Source of the DNA: G965115915 sp965115915
GTDB lineage: Bacteria; Pseudomonadota; Gammaproteobacteria; Eutrophobiales; Eutrophobiaceae
Direction: 5' to 3'
Length of the DNA: 64,000 bases
NCBI GenBank assembly: GCA_965115915.1
Contig: OZ220483.1
Coordinates: forward strand, 1,426,001-1,490,000
Shown here piece by piece: positions 16,652 to 26,131 of this stretch (positions are counted from its first letter, which is position 1; every line of letters begins with the position of its first letter). A program made the translations under genes and the position numbers. A model generated the notes under the pieces. It saw only the letters and a list, made by a program, of their open reading frames with translations. It was not told the origin of the DNA and did no database searches.

Positions 16652-19120
16652 ATGACCCAGGTTACCATCAACCAGTTTGCCGAAGATGTGGGCCTGCCAC
16701 TGGATACACTACGCAGCCAGTTGGCGGAGGCCGGCATCCGGATCGAATCGGATCAACATCTGATCAGCGACAAGGAAAAGGCTCGTTTTCTGCGTTTTCT
16801 GAAAAAGTACAAAGACCAGGACAATGTTGAGCCGGACAAGGTCGTACTACGGCGCAAAATCAACAGTGAACTGAAAGTCCCTGTCAGCAACCTGTCTTCC
16901 GGGGGACGCAGCAAGGCACGCTCGCGCACCATCAACGTGGAGACGCGAAAGCGCCGTATCTATGCGAAACGCGGCGCCGTCCTGCATGAGACGCAAAAGA
17001 AAAAACCGGAAGAGGCTGAACAAAAGCAGCCTGAGGCACAATCCGATACGCAGCAGCCACAGGAAACACTGACGCCACAGCAGACGGCACAGACACCGGC
17101 CAAAGAGACACAGACACCACCGGCTGTGGCTGAGGCAAAACCGGAGGCGGTCGATGTGGATGACAGGACTGAAAAAGCACCGCCTGAAACCACGAAGCCG
17201 CCGGCAGAACGGCGCACTAAAAGATCTGCCGCACAGCGTACCGAGTTACATGTGGCAACCAACAAATCGGGGCGGCGGCGCAAAAACCGGCGCATACGCA
17301 CCGTCGCCACCAAAGTGGTGCGGCAACACGTATTTGAAAAGCCCAGCGCCCCGATTGTTCGCGAGGTGGAAATTCCCGCCAGCATCACAGTCGCCGACCT
17401 GGCGCAACGGATGTCGGTAAAAGCGTCGGAACTGATCAAAATGCTGATCGAACTGGGAAATATGGCAACCATTAACGAAATCATTGATCAGGGCACTGCT
17501 GAGATACTGGTGCACGAGATGGGACATAAGGTCAAACTGGTCAATGAGAACGCATTGGAGGAAGAACTCGCCCAATCCAGCAACCATCAGCAAGGAAAGC
17601 AGGTACCTCGCCCCCCGGTGGTAACCGTCATGGGGCATGTGGACCACGGCAAGACCACACTGCTCGATCACATCAGGAAGGCCAGCGTCGCCGCCAATGA
17701 AGTCGGCGGGATCACGCAACATATCGGGGCCTACCGGGTAACCACCCCCAGAGGCAAGCTGTGTTTTCTGGACACTCCCGGACACGAGGCGTTTAGCGCG
17801 ATGCGTGCCCGCGGCACCCGGATAACGGACATTGTTGTCATCGTGGTGGCAGCAGACGACGGTGTCAAACCGCAGACTGAGGAGGCGATCAAGCTTTCCC
17901 GGGCGGCAAATGTGCCATTCCTCATCGCCCTGAACAAAATAGACCGTGAAGACATCGACCCGGACCGCGTCAAACAGGAACTGGGCAAGCTTGAAGTCGT
18001 GCCGGAGGAATGGGGTGGAGATGTACAGTTTCTCCCCATATCCGCGAAGACCGGACAGGGGGTGGATGAACTACTGGAGGGAATCCTGCTTCAGGCCGAG
18101 ATACTGGAACTGCAGGCGGCCGACAGCGGACCCGCTTCCGGCACGGTGCTGGAATCCCGACTGGACCGTGGCAAAGGCGCGGTAGCCTCTGTGCTGGTTC
18201 AGAGCGGTGAACTGAAACAGGGGGACACCGTTCTGGTTGGCCATCACTTTGGGCGCATCCGTTCCATGGTGGACGACCATGGCAACAATGTGGAACTGGC
18301 CAAACCCTCCTGTCCGGTCGAGATACAGGGGCTGTCCGGCACCCCGGCCGCAGGCAGCGAACTGCTGACGGTAAGCAGCGAGAAAAAGGCCCGTGAACTG
18401 GCCGCACTACGGGAACAGAAATCCCGGGAAAACCGTATCGCCAGCCGCCAGACCATCAGTCGGCAGGAGGCACTGTCACAAATGACAGGAGACGAAAGTG
18501 CCAGCCTGAACCTGCTGATAAAGGCAGATGTACAAGGCTCCGTAGAGGCCATGCTGACATCGCTGCAGGGGCTGGGAAATGATGACGTGAAGATCAACAT
18601 CGTCAGCAGCGGCATTGGCGGGATCACTGAATCCGACACCAATCTTGCAATCACCACCAAAGCGATCATCATCGGTTTCAACGTACGCATGGATACCGTG
18701 GCCCGTAAACATGCGGATGCGGTAGGCCTGGATGTCCGCTACTTCAGTATCATCTATGATGTGATCGATGATGTGAACCGACTCATCAGCGGCATGAGAG
18801 CGCCCGAGGTGCATGAACGCATAACCGGCCTGGCAGAAGTGCAGCAGGTATTCAATTCTCCCACCATCGGGAATATCGCAGGCTGTCTGGTGATCAGTGG
18901 CACAGTCAAACACAACTATCCCATTCGGGTGCTGCGTGAAAACGTGGTCATCTATGAAGGCGAATTGGAATCACTGCGCCGTTTTCGTGATGATGTCAAG
19001 GAAGTGAAATCTGGTACCGAATGTGGTATCGGGGTAAAAAATTACAACGACGTGCGTGCCGGCGATCAGATTGAGGTGTTTGAACGCGTTAGTGTCGATC
19101 CGGTCAATGCCGTAGTATAG
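16652..19120 (+). CDS. infB: Translation initiation factor IF-2
   Basis: An 822-residue GTPase that brings initiator tRNA to the 30S subunit. The N-terminal IF2 domain is MTQVTINQFAEDVGLPLDTL. A long charged linker rich in Lys, Glu, Gln and Pro follows, then a second IF2_N domain (ITVADLAQRMSVKASELIKM). The G domain has G1 GHVDHGKT, G3 DTPGHEAF, G4 NKID and G5 SAKTG, and the C-terminal domains are intact. ATG 16652 is selected over an upstream in-frame ATG because it begins the conserved domain, although its ribosome site (near GGTG) is weak. Confidence 0.97.
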   Translation: MTQVTINQFAEDVGLPLDTLRSQLAEAGIRIESDQHLISDKEKARFLRFLKKYKDQDNVEPDKVVLRRKINSELKVPVSNLSSGGRSKARSRTINVETRKRRIYAKRGAVLHETQKKKPEEAEQKQPEAQSDTQQPQETLTPQQTAQTPAKETQTPPAVAEAKPEAVDVDDRTEKAPPETTKPPAERRTKRSAAQRTELHVATNKSGRRRKNRRIRTVATKVVRQHVFEKPSAPIVREVEIPASITVADLAQRMSVKASELIKMLIELGNMATINEIIDQGTAEILVHEMGHKVKLVNENALEEELAQSSNHQQGKQVPRPPVVTVMGHVDHGKTTLLDHIRKASVAANEVGGITQHIGAYRVTTPRGKLCFLDTPGHEAFSAMRARGTRITDIVVIVVAADDGVKPQTEEAIKLSRAANVPFLIALNKIDREDIDPDRVKQELGKLEVVPEEWGGDVQFLPISAKTGQGVDELLEGILLQAEILELQAADSGPASGTVLESRLDRGKGAVASVLVQSGELKQGDTVLVGHHFGRIRSMVDDHGNNVELAKPSCPVEIQGLSGTPAAGSELLTVSSEKKARELAALREQKSRENRIASRQTISRQEALSQMTGDESASLNLLIKADVQGSVEAMLTSLQGLGNDDVKINIVSSGIGGITESDTNLAITTKAIIIGFNVRMDTVARKHADAVGLDVRYFSIIYDVIDDVNRLISGMRAPEVHERITGLAEVQQVFNSPTIGNIAGCLVISGTVKHNYPIRVLRENVVIYEGELESLRRFRDDVKEVKSGTECGIGVKNYNDVRAGDQIEVFERVSVDPVNAVV

Positions 19121-19144
19121 ATACAGAACAAAAAAGTCCATCCC

Positions 19145-19501
19145 ATGCCGAAAGAATACACCCGTCATCGGCGTATGGCTGTGCTGATAAAAAACGAACT
19201 CGCACAGCTTATCCCAATGCGATTGGATACCCGGGAGTTTGCACTGATTACCGTTTCAGCGGTCGACCTGAGCCCGGACATGCACAATGCACGGGTTTTT
19301 GTCACCTGTCTGCAGGACAATATTCACGAACAGCTTATCGCCCTGCTGAACACCCTCAGCCCCACGCTGCGCAGCGGGCTGGCACGGTCCATCCACGCAC
19401 GTACCGTGCCGGAACTGCATTTTATCTATGACCAATCGCTGGCGCGGGCAAATCGCATTGACGCGCTGCTCTCCGGTATAAAGGGCCAAAACAAGGCCTG
19501 A
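19145..19501 (+). CDS. rbfA: Ribosome-binding factor A
   Basis: A 118-residue KH-fold 30S maturation factor. The family signature is visible as RMAVLIKNELAQLI at the N-terminus, VSAVDLSPDMHNARVFVT in the middle and ARTVPELHFIYDQSLARANRIDALL at the end. It lies 24 bases after infB, and its stop overlaps the truB start by one base. Confidence 0.95.
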   Translation: MPKEYTRHRRMAVLIKNELAQLIPMRLDTREFALITVSAVDLSPDMHNARVFVTCLQDNIHEQLIALLNTLSPTLRSGLARSIHARTVPELHFIYDQSLARANRIDALLSGIKGQNKA

Positions 19502-20424
19502 TGGGACGCCGCCATACAGGCAGAGCAATCAGCGGCATACTGGTAGTCGACAAGCCTGCCGGGCTCACATCAAACCAGGTACTGCAGCGGCTCAAGCGGC
19601 TCTATCAGGCCAAACGGGCCGGGCATACCGGCATACTCGACATGGCCGCCACCGGTGTGTTGCCAATCTGTTTCGGACACGCGACAAAATGTGCGTCCTT
19701 CCTGCTTGATTCGGATAAACGCTATCTGGCAAAAATCCGGCTGGGGCTACAGACCGACACCGGCGACGCCACTGGAACGGTAACGCACAGATGCCCGGTG
19801 CCCGTACTGGATGAAGCGAGGATCCACACGGTACTGCAACAGTTTCACGGCAAGATCCCGCAGTTGCCTCCGATGTATTCCGCCATACATCACAACGGGG
19901 TACGTCTGCATACGCTGGCGCGCAAAAACAAGGTGGTAAAGCGCTCGTCACGTACGGTACAGATATACAGTATCCGGTTGCTACAGTGGGATACTGAACA
20001 TCTCAACGTGGAAATATCCTGTTCCAAGGGCACCTACATCCGTGTGCTGGCGCAGGACATCGGGGAACATCTGGGGTGCGGGGCACACCTCAACCAACTC
20101 CGGCGCACCGCCAGTGGCCCATTCGACAGCACACAACTCAGCAGTATGGAAAGCATCACCGAATGCGCCGCCCGGGGACTGGAGGCCCTCGATGCACTGC
20201 TACTGCCCATAGAAAGCGCACTGCCAGACCTGCCCTCGCTGACCCTTGGTCCGGCAGTCAGCACCCACCTGTGCATGGGACAGGCGGTAATGGTGCCAAA
20301 GGCCTGTGCCGTACCCGGCCTGCTACGGGTACATAACCAACAGGGCGAGATCATCGCACTGGCCCGGGTCCGTGATGACGGCATGCTGGCCCCACAACGC
20401 CTGTTATGCCAGCCTGGATCCTGA
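19501..20424 (+). CDS. truB: tRNA pseudouridine-55 synthase TruB
   Basis: A 307-residue enzyme that makes pseudouridine 55 in the T-loop of tRNAs. The N-terminal GILVVDKPAGLTSN block and the catalytic segment AGHTGILDMAATGVLPI are present. The usual form is GTLDPLATG, so this copy has Ile and Met-Ala in place of Thr and Pro-Leu while keeping the catalytic Asp. KGTYIRVLAQDIGEHLG and a C-terminal PUA-like tail complete it. The start codon shares its A with the rbfA stop. Confidence 0.95.
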   Translation: MGRRHTGRAISGILVVDKPAGLTSNQVLQRLKRLYQAKRAGHTGILDMAATGVLPICFGHATKCASFLLDSDKRYLAKIRLGLQTDTGDATGTVTHRCPVPVLDEARIHTVLQQFHGKIPQLPPMYSAIHHNGVRLHTLARKNKVVKRSSRTVQIYSIRLLQWDTEHLNVEISCSKGTYIRVLAQDIGEHLGCGAHLNQLRRTASGPFDSTQLSSMESITECAARGLEALDALLLPIESALPDLPSLTLGPAVSTHLCMGQAVMVPKACAVPGLLRVHNQQGEIIALARVRDDGMLAPQRLLCQPGS

Positions 20425-20546
20425 TATCTCCAACGAAGCCGGCCTCGACTGTTACCATACATTGGCTCGGCCAGTTGACACGGACCCTGGCTGACACCAC
20501 CTGGCCCTGTTTCCGCCTGTACAGAATTCGACTTATCATGCATCGC

Positions 20547-20575
20547 TTGCCTGTACCGGAATATGTGCCTATAAT
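20547..20575 (+). promoter_or_regulatory. Sigma-70 promoter of rpsO
   Basis: TTGCCT and a perfect TATAAT are separated by exactly 17 bases. This predicts a transcript start near 20582 and a leader of about 190 bases before rpsO. The truB-rpsO gap of 348 bases is otherwise empty. Confidence 0.65.
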
Positions 20576-20667
20576 GCCGCTTCCAGCAGCCAGGCCAAAC
20601 TGTCCTGTTGCGCCAGGACTTAATCTGGCAAATTGGCCTGCGTGACCTGATCACACTGCCGGAAGCC

Positions 20668-20694
20668 CGGACGGCCGCCATTGTACGCCGTCCG
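20668..20694 (+). promoter_or_regulatory. Stable hairpin in the rpsO leader
   Basis: A perfect 8-base stem CGGACGGC/GCCGTCCG with an 11-base loop lies inside the predicted rpsO leader, about 80 bases before the start codon. In other bacteria S15 represses its own mRNA by binding leader structures, so this is a candidate regulatory element. The sequence does not prove it; it has no T-run and is not a typical terminator. Confidence 0.35.
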
Positions 20695-20772
20695 AGCGCG
20701 GCCCGAAGGCCAGGACATGGACCACCGCGTACTGACACCGAATCACACAAACCCGACTGAAGAGATAACGCA

Positions 20773-21042
20773 ATGGCTTTAAGCCGCCCGCAAAAAGAAA
20801 CTGTTCTGAAAGACTATCAACGCTCGGCAAACGATACCGGCTCGCCCGAGGCCCAGGTCGCACTGCTGACCGCTCGTATAACGGGCCTGAGCAGCCATTT
20901 CAAGACACATGGCAAAGATCATCACTCGCGCCGCGGCCTCCTGCGTATGGTAAACAGACGACGGAAACTGCTGGATTTTCTGAAACGCAAAGACGCCCAA
21001 CGCTATCGTACACTCATCGAGCGCCTGGGTCTGCGGCGCTAA
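20773..21042 (+). CDS. rpsO: Ribosomal protein S15
   Basis: An 89-residue 30S protein, exactly the family length. Conserved blocks include SPEAQVALLTARI, LSSHFKTHGKDHHSRRGLL and the end RYRTLIERLGLRR. A GAAGAG-type ribosome site precedes ATG 20773. It is followed 209 bases later by pnp, as in most gammaproteobacteria. That gap shows no clear terminator, so read-through from rpsO is likely. Confidence 0.97.
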   Translation: MALSRPQKETVLKDYQRSANDTGSPEAQVALLTARITGLSSHFKTHGKDHHSRRGLLRMVNRRRKLLDFLKRKDAQRYRTLIERLGLRR

Positions 21043-21251
21043 TCCGGCATTCGTCCGTCAGCCATGTCGTTCACTACCGTCATCCATGACAGACAGGGAA
21101 ATACCAACAGCACACTTCTCCACTTCCCGGACAGAACATCTGTGTCAACCGGAGACTTCAGGCAATACCACCGTCGCCCTCGGTGCACCACAAAACCTGG
21201 TGTTTGAACCCAGTCGGCATACCCACTTAATAATCCATCAGAGAGTCAAGC

Positions 21252-23345
21252 ATGAACGTTGTTAAGAAAACATTTCAGTACGGCAATCACAATGTCACCC
21301 TGGAAACCGGGCGGATCGCCCGTCAGGCAGATGGTGCCGTTTTTGTCAGCATCGGCGATACCGTTGTCCTGGTCACTTGCGTTGCCTGCAAGGAAACACT
21401 GCCAGGGCGGGATTTTTTTCCACTGACCGTGGACTATCAGGAAAAAACCTATGCCGCTGGCAAGATCCCCGGCGGTTTTTTCAAACGTGAAGGACGGCCG
21501 TCGGAAAAAGAGACTCTCACCTGCAGGCTGATCGACCGCCCGTTGCGCCCGCTATTCCCAAAGGGGATGACCAATGAGGTGCAGATCATCGCAACCGTAG
21601 TGTCGCTGGACCCGGAAATCGATCCGGACATCCCTGCTCTGATCGGTGCTTCCGCAGCGGTCACACTAAGCGGCGTGCCTTTTTCCGGACCTATAGGTGC
21701 CGCACGCGTGGGCTACCAGGATGGCGAATACCTGCTCAATCCAACACGCTCCATATTGGCAAAGTCCGAACTGGATCTGGTGGTCGCCGGTACCCGTTCT
21801 TCGGTCCTGATGGTGGAATCCGAAGCCAAAGAACTTTCCGAAGAACGCATGCTTGGCGCAGTCATGTTTGGACATGAGCAGTTTCGGGTGGTACTGGACA
21901 ACATAGAATCACTGGCTGCCGAGTACGGGGTTCAGGCCTGGGACTGGCCGACGGGTTCCCGAAACGACCCCGCGGAGTTGCAAACAAAGGTTGATGCACT
22001 GTGCCGCCAGTCGATCCGGGAAGCCTATACGATACAAGACAAACTACGCCGGCGGGAACGGCTGGCGGAACTCCGCAAGCAGACCCTGAACACGCTGTGC
22101 GTCGAGGAACAGCATAGCACAGCGGATCCGAATGCGGTTCAGTCCCTGATCGCCGCCGTGGAAAGCGATGTGGTGCGCGGTAACATCCTGCAGGGACAGT
22201 CCCGTATAGATGGCCGAAGCCCGGAATGTGTCCGTGACATATCCGTGGAAGTGAATGTCCTGCCCAGAACGCACGGCTCGGCACTGTTTACCCGTGGCGA
22301 AACCCAGGCGCTTGTCATTGCCACACTGGGTACCGAACGCGATTCCCAGATCATCGATGCGATCGAGGGTGAACGTAGAGAACCTTTTATGTTCCACTAT
22401 AATTTCCCACCTTTCTGCGTTGGAGAAACCGGCCGTATCGGCACCCCGAAGCGGCGTGAGATCGGGCATGGCCGACTCGCCAAACGTGGCATCGCCGGGG
22501 TCATGCCGGACATGGCGGAATATCCCTATTCCATCCGCGTGGTATCCGAGATCACCGAGTCCAACGGCTCCAGTTCCATGGCGTCCGTGTGCGGCAGCAG
22601 CCTGGCCTTGATGGACGCCGGGGTACCCATCAAGGCCGCGGTCGCCGGAATCGCCATGGGCCTGATCAAGGAAGGGGACAACTATATCGTGTTGTCGGAT
22701 ATCATGGGCGATGAAGACCACCTTGGCGATATGGACTTCAAGGTCGCTGGCAGCCGGGATGGGGTCACTGCCTTGCAGATGGACATCAAGATAGATGGTA
22801 TTACCAGCGAGATCATGCAAACCGCGCTGCAACAGGCAAAAGCCGGACGTATGCATATCCTGGACAAAATGGACGCGGTCCTCTCCAAAACACGCGATGA
22901 TATATCCGCCTACGCCCCACGTATCACCACCATCCAGATCAATCCCGACAAAATTCGCGACGTGATCGGTAAGGGTGGGGTCACCATACGCAACATTACC
23001 GAGACCACCGGCGCAACAATCGATATAGACGATAACGGTAACGTCAAGATCGCCGCTGTGGACAAAGCAGCCGGTGACGCAGCACGCCGCCGGGTGGAAC
23101 AGATCACGGAAGATGTCCAGGTCGGGAAAATCTACGATGGCCGCGTCGCCAAACTGATGGATTTCGGAGCCTTTGTCACTATCCTGCCAGGAAAGGACGG
23201 TCTGGTACATATCTCACAGATCTGTCAGGAGCGTGTGGAAAACGTCAGTGACAAACTGACGGAGGGGGAATCGGTGCGGGTCAAAGTGCTGGAGATAGAC
23301 AAACAGGGCAGGGTTCGGCTCAGCATGAAGGCAGTGGAAGAATAG
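21252..23345 (+). CDS. pnp: Polynucleotide phosphorylase
   Basis: A 697-residue exoribonuclease that degrades RNA 3' to 5' by phosphorolysis and is a degradosome partner. Two RNase PH domains are visible (VFVSIGDTVVLVTCVA and RTHGSALFTRGETQALV). The second has the active-site stretch MDFKVAGSRDGVTALQMDIK. The KH domain contains VIGKGGVTIRNITE, and a C-terminal S1 domain (VGKIYDGRVAKLMDFGAFV) completes it. Ribosome site AGAGAG precedes ATG 21252. Length is normal. Confidence 0.97.
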   Translation: MNVVKKTFQYGNHNVTLETGRIARQADGAVFVSIGDTVVLVTCVACKETLPGRDFFPLTVDYQEKTYAAGKIPGGFFKREGRPSEKETLTCRLIDRPLRPLFPKGMTNEVQIIATVVSLDPEIDPDIPALIGASAAVTLSGVPFSGPIGAARVGYQDGEYLLNPTRSILAKSELDLVVAGTRSSVLMVESEAKELSEERMLGAVMFGHEQFRVVLDNIESLAAEYGVQAWDWPTGSRNDPAELQTKVDALCRQSIREAYTIQDKLRRRERLAELRKQTLNTLCVEEQHSTADPNAVQSLIAAVESDVVRGNILQGQSRIDGRSPECVRDISVEVNVLPRTHGSALFTRGETQALVIATLGTERDSQIIDAIEGERREPFMFHYNFPPFCVGETGRIGTPKRREIGHGRLAKRGIAGVMPDMAEYPYSIRVVSEITESNGSSSMASVCGSSLALMDAGVPIKAAVAGIAMGLIKEGDNYIVLSDIMGDEDHLGDMDFKVAGSRDGVTALQMDIKIDGITSEIMQTALQQAKAGRMHILDKMDAVLSKTRDDISAYAPRITTIQINPDKIRDVIGKGGVTIRNITETTGATIDIDDNGNVKIAAVDKAAGDAARRRVEQITEDVQVGKIYDGRVAKLMDFGAFVTILPGKDGLVHISQICQERVENVSDKLTEGESVRVKVLEIDKQGRVRLSMKAVEE

Positions 23346-23555
23346 CGGGGGAACAGGCACTTGATCATTGCTCCATGCAACAGTACTATTCCGTCCCTGC
23401 CACAAGACCCCAGGGCTAATGTGGCTGTATGGACAGGTACGGAATCCGGTAGCGAGGGAGGATCCACGGAGGCCAACGTGTATGTAATGCCACGTGATAC
23501 TCTCGAAAGGCCGAACATATCGGCATACTCATGTCACTTCCATGACAACGGCAAT

Positions 23556-23632
<77 letters not shown>

Positions 23633-23649
23633 AGGTCGACTTTTGCGAC

Positions 23650-23681
23650 GCAGGATCAGTGTGACATGGTCCTGCTTTTTT
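23650..23681 (+). terminator. Rho-independent terminator after tRNA-fMet
   Basis: GCAGGA and TCCTGC form a stem around a 14-base loop, followed directly by six T. It closes the plus-strand translation operon and tRNA. Confidence 0.7.
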
Positions 23682-23759
23682 GAACCCTCAGGCGAGCTTG
23701 CAGCCCGCTTGCACACGCTGCTTGAAGAAACCACCCTGCGGGCAATGGCAGAACTATAG
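23682..23759 (+). pseudogene. Inverted remnant of a class-B TPR gene 3' end
   Basis: The plus-strand frame ending at TAG 23757-23759 reads PSGELAARLHTLLEETTLRA then MAEL. This nearly matches the end region GPSGELAARLHSLLGETLRQ of the class-B array protein encoded at 26132-28366. Only about 25 codons survive, directly after the terminator T-run. It lies tail to tail with the class-A gene at 23754; the two stops meet in CTATAG. The shared GCTTGAAGAAACC on opposite strands makes an inverted repeat, so the site may also act as a terminator. It implies a once inverted array copy that was deleted. Confidence 0.6.
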
Positions 23760-25907
23760 GGTTTCTTCAAGCTGCGTACGCAGGCGCGCCCTGTCCCTGG
23801 GCGACACATTCAAACGCAGGGCCTGCTCCAGCATGACTCTGGCCTCTTCACCACGTTCAAGTTCAAGCAGTGTTTCAGCCAGTGCGATATACGCATCCAC
23901 TTTTTCTTTTTCCAGTGCAATCGCGGTACGATAGTGAGACATCGCCTCCTGGTAACGCGCCTGCAATCGATATGATTCGCCCAGTTGAAACAGAATATTC
24001 GATCTGACTGCCGGCGGCACACTCGAGCGCAACAAATGCAGGGCCTGCTCCAAAATGACACCGGCCTCTTCAGGACGTTCAAGTTCAAGCAGCGTTGCAC
24101 CCAGTGCGATATAGGCATTCTCTTTTTCCTCGTCCAATTCAATCGCGGCATAATAATAGGACACCGCCACCTCATAACGCTCCTGCAAGCGCAGCGACTC
24201 GGCCCGAAGAAACAGGGTATCCCAGTCCCGCGGTTTATCGTCGTCACCTTCGCGCAGGTGACGTTCCTGCAAGCGCAGCGACTCGCCCAAATGGCGCAGC
24301 GTACTCCGGTGTTTCGGTTTATGGCGAATACCTTCGCGCAGTATCGCTTCCGCCTCCTCGGGCCTGCCAAGCATATTCAGCGCGATACCCGCTTTGTCGT
24401 GCATATAAGGGCCGTTCGGCCAACGTTCGATGGCAACCCGACTCATGGCCAGTGCCTCCTCGTAACGTTCCTCTATCATAAGACCGACCGCCAGATTCGC
24501 ATGCGCACTACGTGCCTCCGGATTGAGCTCAAGGACGTGACTGAACAGACTGATCATGTCGTGATAGACACTCGCCTGACGCCACGTCAGCGCCACCATC
24601 ACAAGCAACAGCACAGCAAGCCCACCTCGCGCCACGCGCAGACCCAAACCCCGCAGCCCACCACAAAACCTGTGCACACCGAACGCGAACAACGCCATCA
24701 TACTGGCGCTTGCCAAATACTGATAACGATCCGCCACCAGGGAAAACTGCATGTAGCCATAATCCACAAAACACAGCACCGGCGACAGCGTCACGATAAA
24801 AAACAGCACCGCCGCCAACGGCCCGCGACCCAGCCGTGCACGCAAACACCACAATACACCGAGCACCGCCACAACGACTGCGACACACAGCCATCCCAAC
24901 GGGTCACCCACATCCACATCCCATATCGGATAGATCACGGCCAGTTCCGTCGGCCAAACCAGCTTGGTCACATAGAACACCAACGCCCGACAGGCGATCA
25001 GCAGGCGATCGAACGGGGAATACTCCAGCACGAGCGGCTCCCTGGAGGCATAGTAGGCAGTATCGGCGACAGCGTAGATCAAACCCACCAGCAGAAATGG
25101 CAGCAGACGCAGTACATCGTGCCGGTACACCCGGCCCTGTCGCCACCAGTGCCATAGCAGAAACGCCACCGGCAACGTAATGGCAATCGATTTGCTGAAC
25201 AGGGCCGCCACATACAGCAACAGCGCACAACTCCACAACCGCCACCGCGGCCGTCCCGCACACGCCGTCTCCACAAAACGCAGCCACACGAGAGAGGACG
25301 TGAGCGTAAACAATGTGGCCAGCAGATCCTTGCGCCCCATCACCCAGGCGACCACTTCCACATGTACCGGATGGACCGCGAATATCGCCGCCGCCAGCCA
25401 GGCACCGGGCAACGCAAAACGGTGCAGCAGCAGCAACAGCAGCAAACTGTTGAGCAGATGCAACACGACGTTCGTCGCATGATAGCCGGCCGGTGCAAAC
25501 CCCCAAAACTTGTGCTCAAGCCAGAAACTGCTGTAGGTGATTGGCCAGTAATGGGCCTCGCGTTCAAGCGCCGTCGCTTCGAACCAGATACGCCACAATC
25601 CGGAGAACTCACGCACCGGCTCGGCATCGATAAGGATGGCGTCATCCCAGACAAATTCGGCCTGCAGCGTCGGCAGATAACCCACCACCGCCAGCAGCGC
25701 CAGACCAACGAGGGCAAACGCCCTCCAATACAGCAACCGGGCTCCATCCCCCGTTGCGACACGGTTTGCCGTACGCGCCGGTATGGCCCCGGCCCCATCC
25801 GCTCTGCCGGTGTTTTGATCCGACCCGGACACTAAGCTGCCCTTTGCCTGCTCAGTCTTGCGCCGGGACCCGGCGTCCCGTCCCTTGTGTCTGGGTCGTC
25901 TGGACAT
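23754..25907 (-). CDS. GT-C/TMTC-like membrane protein with TPR domain, class A copy 1
   Basis: A 717-residue protein, the last of five paralogues in transcription order. A basic cytoplasmic N-terminus (MSRRPRHKGRDAGSRRK, to about residue 65) precedes roughly ten membrane helices to about residue 440. The first loop carries EFVWDD, then HYWPITYSSFWLEHKFWGF and HPVHVEVVAWVMGRKD, typical of GT-C glycosyltransferases of the TMTC/DUF1736 type that transfer mannose-like sugars from lipid carriers. About seven TPR units follow (LNPEARSAHANLAVGLMIEE onward), ending LRTQLEETL. Function as a protein or polymer glycosyltransferase is inferred from the family. The TPR half belongs to class A, shared with 28727-30997 and 33854-35929. 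Confidence 0.8.
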   Translation of the reverse strand: MSRRPRHKGRDAGSRRKTEQAKGSLVSGSDQNTGRADGAGAIPARTANRVATGDGARLLYWRAFALVGLALLAVVGYLPTLQAEFVWDDAILIDAEPVREFSGLWRIWFEATALEREAHYWPITYSSFWLEHKFWGFAPAGYHATNVVLHLLNSLLLLLLLHRFALPGAWLAAAIFAVHPVHVEVVAWVMGRKDLLATLFTLTSSLVWLRFVETACAGRPRWRLWSCALLLYVAALFSKSIAITLPVAFLLWHWWRQGRVYRHDVLRLLPFLLVGLIYAVADTAYYASREPLVLEYSPFDRLLIACRALVFYVTKLVWPTELAVIYPIWDVDVGDPLGWLCVAVVVAVLGVLWCLRARLGRGPLAAVLFFIVTLSPVLCFVDYGYMQFSLVADRYQYLASASMMALFAFGVHRFCGGLRGLGLRVARGGLAVLLLVMVALTWRQASVYHDMISLFSHVLELNPEARSAHANLAVGLMIEERYEEALAMSRVAIERWPNGPYMHDKAGIALNMLGRPEEAEAILREGIRHKPKHRSTLRHLGESLRLQERHLREGDDDKPRDWDTLFLRAESLRLQERYEVAVSYYYAAIELDEEKENAYIALGATLLELERPEEAGVILEQALHLLRSSVPPAVRSNILFQLGESYRLQARYQEAMSHYRTAIALEKEKVDAYIALAETLLELERGEEARVMLEQALRLNVSPRDRARLRTQLEETL

Positions 25908-26131
25908 CAGGCTATACCCGGCCAGGCCATCCGGCAGACCAAACCTGCTCCAATGCCCTGATACACTGCGGTTGACCCGAAAGATAACCGTATCCGTGTG
26001 GCACAGCGTTCAACCCAAGTCCCGCTCCATCGTCCGAATCATGGCGCTACTCCAGTGTGTAGTCTGCACAAACCCGTTCAGGCCCGGAGGGTCGCCAAAG
26101 CCGGGATATGAAAACTGGCTGTCGCGGTGCG
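25908..26131. repeat. Class-B to class-A spacer, copy 1
   Basis: This gap is homologous to 30998-31240. Both start beside the leader of a class-A gene, contain CCGTATCCGTGTGGCA, and end with a shared block before the class-B stop codon. It should hold the leader of the class-A gene at 23754-25907. Confidence 0.6.

Noticed and set aside
22044..23210. A 388-codon minus-strand open frame inside pnp
   Set aside because: It is antisense to the KH, S1 and second PH domains of pnp and has no family features.
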